DNA from: Endotrypanum monterogeii
Taxonomy: Eukaryota; Euglenozoa; Kinetoplastea; Trypanosomatida; Trypanosomatidae
Direction of reading: 5' to 3'
Length of the DNA: 64,000 nt
NCBI GenBank assembly: GCA_000333855.2
Contig: CM007332.1
Coordinates: forward strand, 219,161 to 283,160
Shown: positions 12,033-24,432 of the stretch, piece by piece
Layout of the letters: every line of letters starts with the position of its first letter
Numbering within the stretch: position 1 is the stretch's first letter
Program-made: the position numbers and the translations under genes
The notes under the pieces: generated by a model
The model's input: the letters and a program-made list of their open reading frames with translations, nothing else
Told to the model about the DNA's origin: nothing
Database searches by the model: none

Positions 12033-13251
12033 TCTTAGGGGGTATTTTTTCAGTCCCACACGCTTTTATTGCTCCACACCTCTGTCTGAGGAACACGTGT
12101 CGCCCCCGTCCCTGCCTTCCTCTCTTTCCTCCGATTTCCCTCTTTTACCCGCAATGAACCTCACGCCCGAGTATCACGCAATGAAAAGCGTGCCCACAAC
12201 AAACCTCTCCTTCGCGGCTCTTGAAGATCGGCGCACAGAAACCTCTGCAAAAAAAAAAAAAGGATGCACAGAGGGGTAGGGGGAGGGAGAGGTGAAATAC
12301 AATACCAGCTAAAAATTCGATGCAAAGGTGTTTAAACTCTTTCCCACAACCACCACCACCCAGACCTTCTCTCTGTGTGCGAAATGGTACGCACGTGTCG
12401 CTGCGGATGCGTGCGTATATACTATTTAGTTTATACTTTGTTGCTCTTGAATAAATATGTAAATATATAAAGAGAGGGAAATAGAGATGACGCTAGCAAA
12501 ATCGACCCTTGATGAGTGAGGGTGTGTGTATGTGTGTGCCTTGACGCCCACTTTCCCCAATCCGCTTTGCCCCGTAGGTTTGGACTTTGTATGAGCGAGG
12601 AGAGAGCACGATGCAATACAAAACAGTTTTTGTTGTTGTTGTTTTTAATGCAGTGGTTAAAAATATATATATATATACGGACAATTTGGGGACACCAGGG
12701 GTAGAACAGAAGCGTCAAGAACACGAGAGTGAAGACGTCTACAAAAATAAAAAAATAAAAATTGTGACCGATAGAGAAGAAAAAAAAAAAATAAAGAAAA
12801 ACTAACGAAAAAAATATAATAAGTGATGAAAAGCCCAAGATGAGACAAATTTGCTGAGAATTACTAGCAAAGAAAACAAGGTGAAGGCTGACCAGAGGAA
12901 GAACCAGAGAGGGTGTGTATTTACGTATATAAGTATGTGCGTGTGTGTGTGTGTGGGAGGGGGGAGGGGTACGTGCGGTGAACCCATTCCCTACACCGCC
13001 GAGAATACACTCTCACAGAATCAAATCCGCCTATCAATTTATTTTTTTTATCTCTCTCGAGACTTCGGACTCAGCTTCGAGCACCACCTCCACAATGAGG
13101 GTTGCTTTGTGTCTCCGCTCCCACTTTGGTGTGTGCTTTCTCTCTGTCGTCACTCCTCAAGTTCAGCGAGGCGTAAGGGGGGAAACAGAGGTGCAGAAGG
13201 TGGTCGCAAACGGAAATACACTAATAGAAAGAGGCAGCTCCAGATCGAATG

Positions 13252-13275
13252 TATATATATATATATATATATATA
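13252..13275. repeat. (TA)n microsatellite
   Basis: Perfect TA tract; a second lies at 13330-13351, and a short one at 12663-12677. Confidence 0.9.
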
Positions 13276-14680
13276 CATATAGGTATATGTGTGGGTGTAT
13301 GAAGAGAATCCTGGAGATCCTGGGCGAACAATATATATATATATATATATAGCGCCCCCCCCCAAAAAAAAAAAAGATTAGTGAAAGGAAAAGAGGTGAA
13401 GGTAAAACCCTCAATGAAAAACAAGATGCTAGAATAAAAAGCGCTAGAGAGTCCTACGCTTCAAGGGGAAAATGTATAATTTTAAAAAAAAATAAAAAAT
13501 CGAAGTCGTGTATTTGTTTCTTTTCTTTTTTCCCTCGTCACTTTTTTCTTTTGCACGCTAGCCTTCAGGGTGTGACTGCAGAGGAAGGGGACCCTTGCCC
13601 CTGTCCTTACGTATTTTTTCTCGGTTTGTGTCGAGTCAGGGGCAAAAGATCAGAAAAAAGGGATGAATCAACGTTGTCCCGTCCCACCCTCTCTCTTTTG
13701 AATCACCTCGTTTCTATCTTCGATGAAGCTGCAGTTCTTTCCTCTGCTGACGAGTCAGCGTTGTGTGTAGCACAGAGAAGCAGACGCGAACACGCACACA
13801 CCAAACGCGAGCAACAAAAGAAAAAAATGCAGTTAGTTCACTTGGTAGAAATGAATGAGGTCCGCTCGTCTCCCTCTCTCTCTTCCTCTGTGTGTTTGTG
13901 TGTGTAATGGTGGGGAGAAATATGGCAGACTTTTTTTTTAAGGAAAAGAAATCAAAGCGGTGGCCACTACATGAAACAGAAACGAGCGTATTCAAAAAAA
14001 AAAGGGGGGATCGTTAAAAGGCACGAATGGAAAAAAAAAAGCCACACAAAAAAAAGAGTCCTGGTCAAGCAGACAGACAGAGAGACGAGGGGGGGGGGGG
14101 AAAGATTTCTAAAAACAAGAAAAATGATGCACCGAAGCAAATATGTGCCAATACAAATGATGCGTTTTTCAAATGTAGCGTGGAAGAAAGACGAGAACAG
14201 AAAACAAAAATAAAATAAAACGAAAGTTTCTCAAAGGCACGCGCACGCTCACATAGTCCGTTTCTCGATTCCAAAACCTTCCCCCTCTCCCTCTTTCCTT
14301 TCTTGCTCTTGTTGTACTTTTTTTTTGTGTGTGTGTGCAACGAGCGGTGCTCAAATAAATGATCTCCCCGCTGCGCTTTCCGACACTTTAAATCTCAAGG
14401 ATTTTCTCTTTCTTACACAACTGCAGTATTCTGCCGTCAGGTTGTGGTATGCCTTTTTCCCCCTCTCTTCTTCTTGTTTTTTTTTTCTTGTGGCCAATCC
14501 CTTCTGATGATGAGCGAGAAAGGCAGTCACGTTTGTGTAATCGTTCGTGGGCACGTGTGCTGAGATGGGGTGAATAGACGTCCGATCTGGTTGCCGGTGT
14601 ATGTGTCTTCTTTTTCCCGTTACAATTTATTTTTTGTTGCTGTGATTTTCTCCACCAGAAAAATAACTGCAGACCTTGTG

Positions 14681-14702
14681 ATATATATATATATATATAT
14701 AT
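14681..14702. repeat. (TA)n microsatellite
   Basis: Perfect TA tract; a TG tract follows at 14847-14876 and another TA-rich tract at 15279-15310. Confidence 0.9.
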
Positions 14703-14844
14703 TTATATATTTTTCGGTTTTGTTTTTTGCCCTTCTCCTCAGCCCCTCGTCCTGCCACTTTCTCTTAAAGGTGCCTCAACTGCTCTCCTCGTCTGCTCCA
14801 GCCGCGCCTTCTCTCCCTTTGGTCGTCGCGTATACCTCACTTAC

Positions 14845-14846
<2 letters not shown>

Positions 14847-14876
<30 letters not shown>
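14847..14876. repeat. (TG)n microsatellite
   Basis: Thirty-base perfect TG tract in intergenic DNA. Confidence 0.9.
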
Positions 14877-14878
<2 letters not shown>

Positions 14879-15278
14879 GAGGGAGGGCCTCTCCGTCCCT
14901 GATGCCACGGCGTCGCCTTTATCAGAAATACTCTTTGACGAGACACACACACAGACAGCTGTCTTTCTGCTGCCCCACACGCCAGCGAACAACTCGAAAG
15001 AATCAGTGAGGCACTAACAGCTAGTGTGTAGCAGAAAAAAAAAAAGTACCCAATCGGCAGATGTCGTGAAGAAAGGGGGGAGAAACCGTTCCGAAGGTGA
15101 TAGAATCAGCGATTTTCTTTTTGCTGTTGTTTGTTTATTTGTTTGCAAGAGGCCGCCGTAGTGCTTGAAACACTTGAAAAGGGGGGGGGGTAGTGGTGAT
15201 GACGATGGTGAGTGACAACAACGATGTCAGCGGAAGGAAATATGCGTCCCTCATAGAAGAATGGGAGGGTAGCAAAGC

Positions 15279-15310
<32 letters not shown>

Positions 15311-15996
15311 GGATATGTGGATATATGTGTGTGTGTGTGTTTTGGGAAGTGCCGAAACAACCAAGTTGGAGAGAAGAAGAATAAGAGCAAAATGGACTGA
15401 TTGCACAGGAAAAACGTCAGCCCCGCCCGCCCCATCCCCCCATTTGCGTCGCCCCTCCCACAAAATGTGATGAGAAAAAAAGAGGCCACGGAAAAAAAAA
15501 AGGGGGAGCGAGGAAGAACTACACACCGGGGGGGGGGGGAGGCTGAGAAAGCTCCCTCGCAGTCGCCTCAGTCAACCCAACGAATTAGAGGGAGGAGAGG
15601 GTAGGGCGGAAAAAAAATAAAATGCGGGACCATGCGCTGCCTGCACCGAAGCCATAGCCATAATGAAAAACAGTGTGGCTCCACCTGCAAGGGTGTCTAG
15701 AGACACGCATACCTCTACGTGTGTGTGTGTGTGTGTGCTTGGACTCGAAGGCGGTTCTACAACCGTCTGCATTTTTCAGGTCAATACACTCATCAAAATG
15801 GAAGAGCCCCCATGAAACTAAAATCCTTGAGGTGATCTGCTCACCAGTCACTCAACGTGAAAAAGACAAAATGCTTTTGATTGGTGCCCGACTTATTTTG
15901 AACAAAAACCAAAAATATTTTTTTTTAAAGACGGGAAATAGATTTCCACTTTTTTTAGGGGGTACATCGTTGGATCCGCGATAAAAGCGGTGCCTA

Positions 15997-15999
<3 letters not shown>

Positions 16000-16036
<37 letters not shown>
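16000..16036. repeat. (TA)n microsatellite next to dispersed repeat copy A
   Basis: A 37-base perfect TA tract ending 28 bases before the dispersed-repeat copy that starts at 16065. Confidence 0.95.
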
Positions 16037-16039
<3 letters not shown>

Positions 16040-16064
16040 GATGAGTATCCTTTCCTCCCTACAG

Positions 16065-16428
16065 GTGTCCCCGATCTGTGCCCCACCAACACACCAGATC
16101 AACGCCCCCTCTCCCCTCCGGCCTCTTGTCAACAGGTTGTGTGCTGTCAAGTTGCGGCTGAGACAAGTGTCGCAGCAGCAGCCTACCTCACCACAGCTGC
16201 CGCCCCAACAAACTCCACACCACAGCACCTGCATTGCAGTTCGCCACGCGGTGCCTTCCGCTTAGAGCTGGCCCAGGCTCCCCACCAGGGGGCACAGTGG
16301 GCCGTCAGGCACACACCTCCAGCCTCACGGCGGCTTTGCCCGTCGTATGGAGGTGGTAGAAATGTGCGCACGGTAGCACGCCATACCGACACACAAAGCC
16401 ACCCAAGACATGACCGTCGACACCAGCA
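16065..16428 (-). repeat. Dispersed repeat family, copy A (364 bp)
   Basis: Read on the minus strand, this matches 48161-48524 base for base in length (364 bp, no indel) with about ten substitutions by eye. Its orientation is the same as the surrounding minus-strand transcription. The core motif CCCCCTGGTGGGGAGCC is shared by all copies, and the end TTGACAGCACACAACCTGTTG is shared with copies B (one base different) and C but absent from the shortened copy D. It carries the substitutions that pair it with copy B (a CTCCATAC and a GTGAGG variant) rather than with C and D. No poly-A tail or target-site duplication is obvious. A SIDER-like degenerate retroposon is possible, but the family is not recognised. 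Confidence 0.85.
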
Positions 16429-16650
16429 ATACATCCATGTAAATCTCTGAGTGATAAAGAGGATAAACCCCTTTGGGGTGGGGACACCAGAAGACGGTGT
16501 ATGGCACCGCAAGGAACAGTGGCCGGTTAACGATCCCCAGCCCTGACTACGACTCTCATGTACCCTCCTCCTCCTCCTCCTCCTCCCCTCCGCCCCATCA
16601 TCATCATCCAGGCGCTGAGGAGAAAGATGGATCAAGGCAAAAGAAACAAA

Positions 16651-16674
16651 AGCATGCCTGAAAACGGGCATGCT
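16651..16674. repeat. Perfect 8-bp inverted repeat (hairpin)
   Basis: AGCATGCC and GGCATGCT are separated by an 8-base loop. The stem is GC-containing and sits in otherwise purine-rich intergenic DNA about 220 bases upstream (in minus-strand sense) of repeat copy A. It could fold in RNA from either strand; no function is known. Confidence 0.55.
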
Positions 16675-17269
16675 TAGGACAACGTAGGCCAAGTCACGAA
16701 AGCAGAGAAAGTACACCAAATCACTCATTAACTCACTTGAAGACAATAATAAAAATAATAACAATTATAAAGGAAATAATTATCGAGGAAACACGTAGGC
16801 GAAGAGAACACAAACAGAGCGACACAGGTTTCAACATTCCGTAGGCTCCCTCCCTTTTCTTTCTTTTTCTTTTTTTGCCTCTCCACCTCCCTACGGGCTT
16901 CTAGAAGTCTGCCAATACGGGGGGGGGGTACCACTCAAATTCGGAAAGTGGACGGTGGTAAACGGAAAATAAAATTGGAGAACAAAATGAAGCGACGTGT
17001 AAGAAAAAAAGGGAGAGGGGAAAAAAAAAAGAAGAGGAGGAGGAGGAAGAGGAGGAGGAGACGCGTAGGAAGGAGGGAGCGAAAAATAGAAAAGGGAAGG
17101 CGAGGACGACGACTCAACTGCTCTACCCCCACCCCCACCCATCCCACCTCACTCTATCCCTCTGTCACCCTCACATCATCCTGGACGATTCTGAGTCTGC
17201 TCATTTTCCTCACAAGTATGAAAAAAAACCACACGCAGAAAAGAATAAAATAAAAATATATTCTATATA

Positions 17270-17297
17270 GATATATATATATATATATATATATATA
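17270..17297. repeat. (TA)n microsatellite
   Basis: Perfect TA tract; others follow at 17787-17812 and 18244-18266. Confidence 0.9.
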
Positions 17298-18707
17298 GAT
17301 AGATATCTGTGTCTGGGAAAGAAGAAGGAACACCTGAGGCACATACCACACCCTCTCTCCCCCTCCCCCCTCCACTCATGACCAACGCACGACTGAGCAG
17401 GGGATGCGGGTGTTGGTTCCCTCAAGGGAAACGAGAAGGGGGTTCACTAACAAAAGCAGCACCTTCTTCCCTTGGCAAACAGTCGCATGACGCAGACGAG
17501 AGGACATCCATATGCAGGGTGGAGAGGGAAAGGAAGGCGTGAACCTTGGAAACGTAGGAAGGGGAACGAACAAAATCTAAACAACTGACTTAGGAACCGG
17601 GGCAACCCAAAAACGCTCGGCACGCACACACACAGACGCACAGACAGACACACAGTCCCCACCTCCTTCCTTTGTACTCGTATTGGCAGGCGCTGAGGTC
17701 CTCAGGGGGAGAAAGGGGGAACATAGCAAAGCGGTGAAGTGATATCAGTCTAGAGTGCAGACCAGAGGACTATACAGCCCTTTTTCATATATATATATAT
17801 ATATATATATATTGTGGGAAAAGGGGAAAAAAAGAAGGCAGACAAAAAACTTCTTTTTTCTTGCACAAGAAGTAGGATGAAGACAAAAAAAATAAAAGAA
17901 ATGAAAGAAGGCCTGCTTCCAACAGGCGATGCAGCACCGTGACTTTCATGCGTATGAAAAACATAAGCAGATCAGTGTTCTCAGTACCTCCTCACTTGTC
18001 CTGTGTGGTGTGTAGCGCTGTTGCTCTTGGCTGTGAGTCGAGAACAACGACGACGCAAGAACATAGACATGCTCAGGCGGGGGGGAAGAAAATGGGTGGC
18101 AGCAAGGGCAGTAGGGGAGGTAATAAAATTGAATACAGCACGTGGTTATCGCCACAGCCTGCAAGGTGAAAAAGAGATTTGGGAAAACATATAGTGAGAA
18201 GTATGTCATAGAAGACATAGAACAGAAGAATGGGTGCCCTCTGTATATATATATATATATATATATGTGTGTATTTGCGTGAGTTGAGAAGGAAGAGGAG
18301 CCATGACAAGTGTAAGCACAGTGCACACATGTGCCATACACCCTGAAAGAAAAAAAAATGTAAAAAATATATTTTGAACAAGTCGGAGAGATGGTGGAAA
18401 CGAGTCTACACAAACACGAAATGGCACACACACAACGACTGTATGGAAGAAGTGATCATTAAAAAAAAAACGATTAACGACACTGCAGACGTATAGCCCC
18501 CTCCCCTTTTTTGTGTGTGAGCGCGCGCCTTCACTGGTCACATCCACTGGTGGGAAAAAAAAACGGAAAAACGCAATCATACAATGTTTTTTTGCTCTAT
18601 AATCCCAAAAGAGAAAAACAGAAAAGGGGATGTGAAAAGTATGGCAGGTGGAGAAAAGGGGATTTACCGAGGAGGAGAGCGTAACACGCAGTGTCGATGA
18701 AGACTGT

Positions 18708-18756
18708 AGTATATACATCTATATATATATATATATATATAGTATAGTATATAGTG

Positions 18757-18802
<46 letters not shown>

Positions 18803-18804
18803 TG
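18708..18804. repeat. Compound (TA)n array, about 97 bp
   Basis: Three TA blocks separated by single G interruptions (AGTATAGTATATAGTG and ATGTAT). This is one of the longest TA arrays in the window and could extrude as a cruciform. Confidence 0.9.
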
Positions 18805-19974
18805 TCGACAAGTAAACTTACCAACAAGTAATGCAGCGCTTTAACGCTTGCATGGCCCCAAAAAGAGGGCAAAAAAAAAAAATAGGTCGTGCACACTGAC
18901 TCAGTACACCATGTATGTGTACCGATTCGTAGGTACCTGTATAAATATGTACATGTATAAAGATAAGAAAAAAAAAAGCAAGAGGAGTAAGAAAGATGAA
19001 CAATGAAACCCCCCCCCACTCCAAAAAAAAAAAAAGAAAAAGGGAAGCAAGGGAAAGAAAATGTGCAAAATGTCGGAGGAACAACAGAAAAGAGGACATA
19101 TTCCTTTGGTCGTAACAATCCGCTGAAAGGTATGAAACAAAAAGAGCCGCAACAAAAACAAAAAAAAAGGAAAAGGCTGAGGGAGGAGAGGAGAGGTTTC
19201 CAAAGGTATCTTACCCAGATTTTGAAGAATGGTGCTACCAGTGAGAAGGGTGGAAAGCATTTGTACTATCATTGGCAAGAGCACAAACAGTGAGGGAGAG
19301 AAAAATAATAATAATCATAAATGAATAAAAATCATAACATTGAGCATCGCGTATCCATATCCATCTCTTTTTTTTTTTTCCGCACCCCGTACTACATCTC
19401 TTCATGTGTCGAATGGGGATTATAGGAGGCAAGAAAAAAGGGGGGATACGAAAAAAGAGGGGAAAAGGCATCAATAAATATTCTTTCAAGGAAATGATCC
19501 AAGAAGACTGTCGCAGAAAGTACGGCCGGCAACCTGTGGCTGAGAACTATGAGACTGGTTAACGTGAAGGAAAAAAAAAATACAACCTGAAATTAGAGCA
19601 CACACTCACCGTCGACACAAGATATGTACGTGTGCAGACAGCGAAGTAGAACCCAAGAGAAGAAAAATAATGGTCTGATGGGGGTACAAGAAGAGATAAA
19701 TAATAAAAACACGCAGCCGTCGCTTTCGCAAAATATAATGCGGTGGTAACAGTGAGACTGGTGTATGACTACCGTAGGGGGAAAAGAGCAAACAAAGGGA
19801 GGACGGAAGGGGGGGAAACAGTAGGAAAAAAAAAACACATTGACAAGACTGTGTGTGTGTGTGTGTTTTGTTCCCTTTGTCATCCCCTTTCTCCTTCATG
19901 ATTGCAGCATACCCTGCCTTCGTTTTTTTTGTTGTTGTTGTCTCCTTTGCCTCATCCGGAGATTTCCCATGTTT

Positions 19975-20023
19975 GATATATATATATATATACATATATT
20001 ATATATTTTACAGTATATATATA
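19975..20023. repeat. Imperfect (TA)n array
   Basis: TA blocks interrupted by short TTT/CAG steps in intergenic DNA. Confidence 0.8.
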
Positions 20024-21622
20024 GATAGATGTCTGTGTGTAGGTATGAAAGTTTAGAAAGTGTACATGTGTTTTATAAATAATGCCCCGAGTCAGTAATT
20101 AGGGGAAAAGGTAAAATGTTTGACATAAATAGAAAAGAGAACAATATCCCCCTCCTAAAGACAGGAGACAACCAAGACTTGGGGAGTTCGAACAACGTCA
20201 GTGAGTACACGCCTAGCACGTGCGCGGGCACTTTGCAGCGAGAAAAGGTAAAAAACGGCATAAATGTATCTTGATATTTAATACCTTGCAATCTTGTAAA
20301 CACAAGGCACAAAATCCACCTAGGCAGCCCCAGTACAGGAGACCTCTCTCTAGATAAATCTATGTACAGAGAAAGTGTGTGTGTGTGTGTCAACACCTCT
20401 GTTTTTTCCCGCTAGTCGAGAAAAAAAAACAAAGTAGGTGTGTCACTGGAGTCAGTTAGGGCACTCTCCCCCCTCTCCCGGATCTCCTTTTTTTTTTTTT
20501 GATGCAGAAAGCTTTTGATAAAATCTGTTGAAGGGAGAAAAGTTGACAGTGACGGAAAATAAAAAAACTTAACGAGGTGAAAAAAAAAAGGGTCAGGGCA
20601 GGAAAGGCATGTAGTGATCCCATCCGGTTAGAAACACTTTTTGATTGGAGGAAAAAAAAAGGGGGGGAAGAGGGAGGGGGACAAAGTCCCTGTGCTCATT
20701 CTTTTAAAAAGCTGCACATCCCGAATGAAAATCAGCAAGGGAAAAAAAATTCGAGATGACTCATTATGAGTTCAAAAAAAAATGGATTATGAGGGTGAAA
20801 GGAGCGGAAAGAGGACGAAGCAGGGGGAAAGGAAGAAGGAGAGTACACTCGCCTCACTAATTGGAGTTGATATACAGATATAAAAAAAAGAAGAACAGAA
20901 AGAGAAGTACAATGAGAGTCATTACATAGGGAAACATAAACATCTTAGAAATGAAAAACTGGGGATTGGGGAAGAAAAAAAAAAGGAAGGGAAAAAGGGG
21001 AGAGGCGCAGAGAACAAAAAAGAATCTTACCAATTATTGTGAGCAAAAAAGTGCGGACGTTTTTTTTTTTTTTTGAGACGTTGTCAGACTGAAACAGGTG
21101 ACCTAAAGCTTCAGGAAAGGAGAGGATATGCAGTACACACACAGGTATATACATACATAACACTCAGTTCCTTGGGGTGATCTTTATTTTTCAATCCAAA
21201 TGTATTCCTTTCCCCCGTTTCGACGACTCTCCTTTGCCGAACTACATCTCGACATCAAGTAGCCCATACTCGTTCAGCGAGAAACAGACGGCGCTCCTCG
21301 AAGGTGTTTCCGCCGCCATCACCAGTCCTTCCCCCATAAGCATCTAAGCATTAAAATTGCCTCGCAAAGAAGCACGCCGATTGTCTTGGACAACAACTAC
21401 CTCCGGCGCCTGTACAGTGCGTGGCCGAAAAGGAACAAGATCCGAAAGCGGTAGGCTGCAAAAGTGGAATGCAAAAGAACGTGGCCTCTGGATGCGGGGG
21501 CTCGGCATCGCATCGGTGCCGCCACTCACCTCTGTCCTTTACATTTGAGGGGCTCTACCCTCCTCCACCTCCAAACTCCCCCAGCGGGCAGCTGGCCGTC
21601 CACGTGTTTTTTCACCTGGGTA

Positions 21623-22993
21623 CTAGCTGACCTTGAAGAGTGGCGTCACAGCGGCGGCCTTGTGTGGATCGGCTCTGTGGTAGTGAACCAAGTTGGCCGG
21701 GGGTCGGTAGGGTTGCACAGGCACCATGAGCCCACAGCTCCTGAGTAGTGTGACGGTGGGCTGTGTCAAAGCCTCGGAAAAGGTGCTCGGTGGGAGATCC
21801 TTCACTGCAGTAACGGTGTCGCTCAGAAATGAGGGAACCGCAGCACTCGAGTCCACCTCATAGATCGCTGGTGAAACCCTGTGCGTCAAAGGCGGGGGCG
21901 GTGGTGGTAAAAGTAGTATGCGGCGCGTAGGCAAAATCACGGAGAGAGATTCAGAGTGAAGAGATGGCAGTGGTGACTGGAAATCCAGACGCTGGGATTT
22001 GACGATGTTGCCCTTCACCAAAGGCTCTGATCCCGATAACTGCACATGCGACCCAAGCACTCCAAGCATCGGAAACGCCTGTGTTTTATCCAACGACGAT
22101 GGACTGCTGCGGCTGACCTCGGGAGCAGGACTGACTCCTCCTGAGGTGGAGAAAGAAGACATCGCCCCATGGTGAAGGTCCTTATCAAAGGGGTGAAGAC
22201 ACCCTGTAGGTGCCGTCAAGGAAACGCCATTGGAAGGATTTGCCTGTGACAGACTACAGTGGGGTCTGGAATAGCTGCGACCGCCTCGAAGTGTTGCATT
22301 ACTGCTGGGCTGTGTTACCTGGATCTTGGCAGATATCGCCTCGTGCAGCTCCAAAGGGTGCAGCTGAGACGCGGGTGAAAGAGAAGAAGTGCCGGACCGG
22401 CTGCTGAGCCGAAGACTGTTTTCTTGCACCATCTCATCCATATGAGCTAGGTGCCAGAGACCACCGACACGGTCCAGAACATTGTTGTGTGATTCCACGT
22501 CTTCCTCGTACCGATCCAGAAAGGCCATGGGAAGCGTCCAGGAGGCGTGGTCAGCGCATCGCTCGCTGAGGGAGACCTCCGTAGACCCGGTCTGTTTGAT
22601 GGGAACCGCGAGGTTCGAGTCTGACTTCGCGGGTGAGAGGATGTGATAGTGAAAACACAGCCCCAACTCTGACTTCCCTTTCGGTAAGCTGCCCGCAGCA
22701 TCCCCTCTATATCCAACGAGCGTCTGCTCGGACAAAGCACGGGAAACCGCCAGATCATCTGAGTCAGGGTTTGATAAACGACTTGCCCCCATACTTGTGG
22801 TCGACTCCATCATCTCCTCTCTGGTAGCCTTCTCTCTTCGTCGACCCTCTCCCTGTGAAGGCGGGACGGTCTCTGCACACGCCACGCCACTCTCGATTCC
22901 TCTGTTTGGGGTGGAAACAAGCGTGAGTGATTCAGACATCTCGGGACACCACACGCTGTCAGGGAAGCGGGTGGGCGGGGGTCGAGGAAACAT
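21623..22993 (-). CDS. Conserved-looking hypothetical protein (456 aa)
   Basis: Minus-strand frame of 457 codons from the first ATG (codon at 22991-22993). The frame is open for another 52 codons upstream, but only from a GTG and across an A9 homopolymer at about 23040-23048. The upstream part is therefore either 5' UTR or evidence of a frameshifted longer gene. The protein is Ser/Pro-rich with few ordered segments: an acidic stretch near residues 200-215 (DRYEEDVESHNN), a proline run near 360 (LLPPPPPPL), and a better-ordered tail ending AVTPLFKVS. No domain, signal peptide or membrane helix is recognised. Its codons are GC-rich relative to the flanks, which supports coding. It sits about 3.4 kb downstream of the CEP164-like gene in the same transcription unit. 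Function unknown. Confidence 0.75.
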   Translation of the reverse strand: MFPRPPPTRFPDSVWCPEMSESLTLVSTPNRGIESGVACAETVPPSQGEGRRREKATREEMMESTTSMGASRLSNPDSDDLAVSRALSEQTLVGYRGDAAGSLPKGKSELGLCFHYHILSPAKSDSNLAVPIKQTGSTEVSLSERCADHASWTLPMAFLDRYEEDVESHNNVLDRVGGLWHLAHMDEMVQENSLRLSSRSGTSSLSPASQLHPLELHEAISAKIQVTQPSSNATLRGGRSYSRPHCSLSQANPSNGVSLTAPTGCLHPFDKDLHHGAMSSFSTSGGVSPAPEVSRSSPSSLDKTQAFPMLGVLGSHVQLSGSEPLVKGNIVKSQRLDFQSPLPSLHSESLSVILPTRRILLLPPPPPPLTHRVSPAIYEVDSSAAVPSFLSDTVTAVKDLPPSTFSEALTQPTVTLLRSCGLMVPVQPYRPPANLVHYHRADPHKAAAVTPLFKVS

Positions 22994-23460
22994 CGGGCGA
23001 ATCGGTACAGGAAAAGCCTCACCTATCCCTGCTAGTCTTTTTTTTTTCCCTGAGATGGAGGTGCGTAAATGGTGAAGATCGATTTCCTGGTGTGGAGTTG
23101 CAACGCAAGTGTTCTGTAGAGATGACAACGGCCGCTGCCGCCGTGACACGTGTTGAAGTACCGGGGGATAAGTCGTGAGGACGCTTCAGAGTTCGACACG
23201 GTCGTTGAAGAGCTCAATATTCAGTACACAGAGTGCCGTTTTTTTGTGTGTTTTTGTGTGTGCTCAAAACGTTTCTTCGCAGATGTGGTGAAAGGGCCCG
23301 TGGAAAGTTGCTGTCACAAACCCCAATCCAAACTTTCCCTCCTGGGGACCCAGGCTAACCCAATGCGAGGACAGCGTTCCTCGTGGTCTACAACACCCGA
23401 GGTAAAAGGGGGGGGGGAGAAGAAAAATCTTTTTGAATAACTATGGGCAGAAAGAGCGGC

Positions 23461-23478
23461 GGGGGGGGGGGGGGGGGG
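23461..23478. repeat. G18 homopolymer
   Basis: An uninterrupted run of 18 G on the plus strand. It mirrors the C18 run at 44209-44226 in the oppositely transcribed block, so the transcribed strand carries C runs in both blocks. Confidence 0.9.
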
Positions 23479-24371
23479 CAAGGGAAAGAAGACAACGGAA
23501 GAAAATTTTCTTTTGCGGGGTGATGGGGAGAGGGGGCACGCGTGTGTAGATTGAAGTGTTGAGCTAATGAGAACGAAAAAAACAAAGGTTCTACAAGGTG
23601 AGTCTCGCCGTCAGGTGAATCAATGTCTGATTCCCTTTGAATGAAAAGAAAAAAACAAGAAAAAAAAATTACGTCAGAAAAATATCCATGTATATATATT
23701 TCATGAATATATGTATATATTCTTTTGAAGACGTCGAGGTGAGACTTCCCCTTATTTTTTTTCTTTCTGGTATGGATGGGTGTTTGTTTTTTCCTGGTAG
23801 AAAAGCAGGAAATATATTCTTTAAATATGAACGATGTCTTTTTTGTCTTGTGGGCAAAGATATATATTTATAAAAATAAAATAAAAATATATATATAAAA
23901 GAAAGAGAACGAAACTAGAATGAGAGAACGAAAGTGTCACGCACACCGACCAATACGACACAAATCAAAGCACAACTAAACGCGGTGCGAAAGCAGGGAG
24001 AGAAGGGGGGAGTCAAGAGATTAAAAGCAAAAAAAATAATAAAAACGACCAGAATTTTTAAAAAAGTGCAGCGCGGACGGAAGATAAGCTCTCGAAACTT
24101 ATTGCCTCTTTGTATGGGATTGAACCTCTGCGTGTGTCTGCTTGTCTGTACGAATGTATTGGTGAGGGCGAAAAGGAAAATGAGATGCAGGTGCGACTCT
24201 CGGGAGGGAATCAGGGAGTGTATACATGTAATAATAATCAAACGCCCATGAAGAGGTGTGACCACTCCGTTAGTTCTTCCTCGAAGAATTTATGAAGCAC
24301 AAGACAAAAATTCCAATAATAGAGGCTCTAGACAATTTCAGATGAAAAATATTATCCTGAGGTGGTACTAA

Positions 24372-24381
24372 TAATATATAC

Positions 24382-24413
<32 letters not shown>

Positions 24414-24432
24414 GTATATATATGTATATATA
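24372..24432. repeat. Compound (TA)n/(TATG) array
   Basis: About 60 bases of TA with regularly spaced TATG interruptions. Confidence 0.85.

Larger units (their letters stand above)
9122..21622. other. 12.5-kb gene-free stretch of simple-sequence-rich DNA
   Basis: I see no credible gene. The plus strand is strongly purine-rich up to the N gap and mostly purine-rich after it, with scattered pyrimidine-rich patches around 12-15 kb. It carries at least a dozen (TA)n tracts, TG tracts, A(8-14) runs and G runs. Open frames are short and low-complexity on both strands. It contains the assembly gap at 11741-11880, one copy of the dispersed repeat (16065-16428) and a hairpin (16651-16674). Such a long gene-free interval is unusual inside a trypanosomatid transcription unit. 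A non-coding transcript or a gene broken by sequencing error cannot be excluded. Confidence 0.65.

Noticed and set aside
12770..12830. AACTAACG, reminiscent of the start of a spliced-leader exon
   Set aside because: Only the first few bases agree; the rest of the 39-base exon and the SL RNA body are absent.
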